Shown here piece by piece: positions 63,815 through 64,000 of a stretch of DNA of 64,000 bases (its first letter is position 1; each line of letters begins with the position of its first letter). The DNA comes from Acidobacteriaceae bacterium (GTDB taxonomy: Bacteria; Acidobacteriota; Terriglobia; Terriglobales; Acidobacteriaceae). The stretch lies in NCBI GenBank assembly GCA_028283625.1, contig JAPWKG010000004.1, forward strand, positions 168,372 through 232,371, in the 5' to 3' direction. Position numbers and translations under genes: made by a program. Under the pieces are notes generated by a model that did no database searches, had not been told where the DNA came from, and saw only the letters and a program-made list of their open reading frames with translations.

Positions 63815-64000
63815 CTAGGAGTACTCCTCCCAATCGGGCGGAACGAAGCCAGGGACGGGCGGCCCTTCCGGTTGGGCAAGAAGATACCGCCATCTGCTTT
63901 CATATTGAACAGTTCGCCCATTCTCGATGCGAGGAGTGCCGTCCATATAGACAACGCGACCGATATAGAAAAGCCGCACACCGTCAATTATTCCCCGATC
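63815..64000 (-). CDS. Partial hypothetical protein at the right edge
   Basis: 61 codons are open on the minus strand from base 64000 to a TAG at 63815; the N-terminus is outside the window. The readable end is RGIIDGVRLFYIGRVVYMDG, TPRIENGRTVQYESRWRYLL, AQPEGPPVPGFVPPDWEEYS. The alternating hydrophobic, Tyr/Trp/Arg-rich sequence is clearly protein-like, unlike the other frame. Family unknown; it belongs to the mobile element. Confidence 0.65.
   Translation of the reverse strand, partial: DRGIIDGVRLFYIGRVVYMDGTPRIENGRTVQYESRWRYLLAQPEGPPVPGFVPPDWEEYS

Overview
The window looks like a chromosomal piece of an Acidobacteriota genome (Terriglobales/Acidobacteriaceae type, e.g. Granulicella, Terriglobus or Edaphobacter relatives), with an integrated mobile element in its right third. 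This placement is an inference. It rests on a diderm gene set (bamA, rlpA, Wza-like exporter, L,D-transpeptidase), a PEP-CTERM-like short protein, a DUF6908/ArdC/MobF module of the kind I associate with acidobacterial elements, and high-GC coding style. No rRNA is present to prove it.

Left part (1-31 kb), mostly core genes in short transcription units. It holds an edge-truncated arylsulfotransferase-like lipoprotein, a MscS-type channel with a large periplasmic N-terminus, a Met/His-rich outer-membrane candidate, and a YqeY-family protein facing dnaB. Next come a VOC protein with a WYL regulator, a YcbB-type L,D-transpeptidase and a tRNA-Leu(CAG). Two tandem, similar 28-30 aa membrane peptides follow. 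Then come dacB, folP, frr, bamA, an rlpA operon, pyrG with a GMC oxidoreductase, yraN, and the panB-panC-coaBC operon. The coaBC reading frame runs antisense into a CAT-anticodon tRNA.

Middle part (31-43 kb): a polysaccharide locus. It starts with a 54-aa PEP-CTERM-like protein. A Wza-like exporter with SLBB domains, a Wzz-like chain-length protein and a Wzy-like polymerase/ligase follow. dTDP-rhamnose genes rfbB, rfbA and rfbC are present (rfbD is not in the window). A GT8-like and a GT9 glycosyltransferase, a GmhB-like heptose phosphatase and a priming sugar-1-phosphate transferase complete it. Together these would make, polymerise and export a surface glycan.

Right part (about 43.2-64 kb): an integrated conjugative or mobilisable element. 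Its backbone is an ArdC-like protein with a DUF6908 protein, a MobF relaxase-helicase, a VirD4/TraD-type coupling protein, a ribbon-helix-helix accessory protein and a candidate oriT region. Cargo includes a double-PAS histidine kinase with a receiver protein. It also includes an operon of discoidin-like protein, 52-aa peptide, radical SAM enzyme and class II aldolase, an RNA polymerase omega-like paralogue and a cold-shock protein. An IS110-family transposase and an overlapping pair of tyrosine recombinases, the second with degenerate catalytic residues, sit in the middle of this cargo. A DUF3800 protein with a small partner ORF lies divergent to the relaxase. No type IV secretion channel genes are visible; they may lie to the right of the window. 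Points most worth checking are the tandem micro-peptides, the TGATG-coupled peptide/radical SAM operon, the omega-like protein and the recombinase pair.
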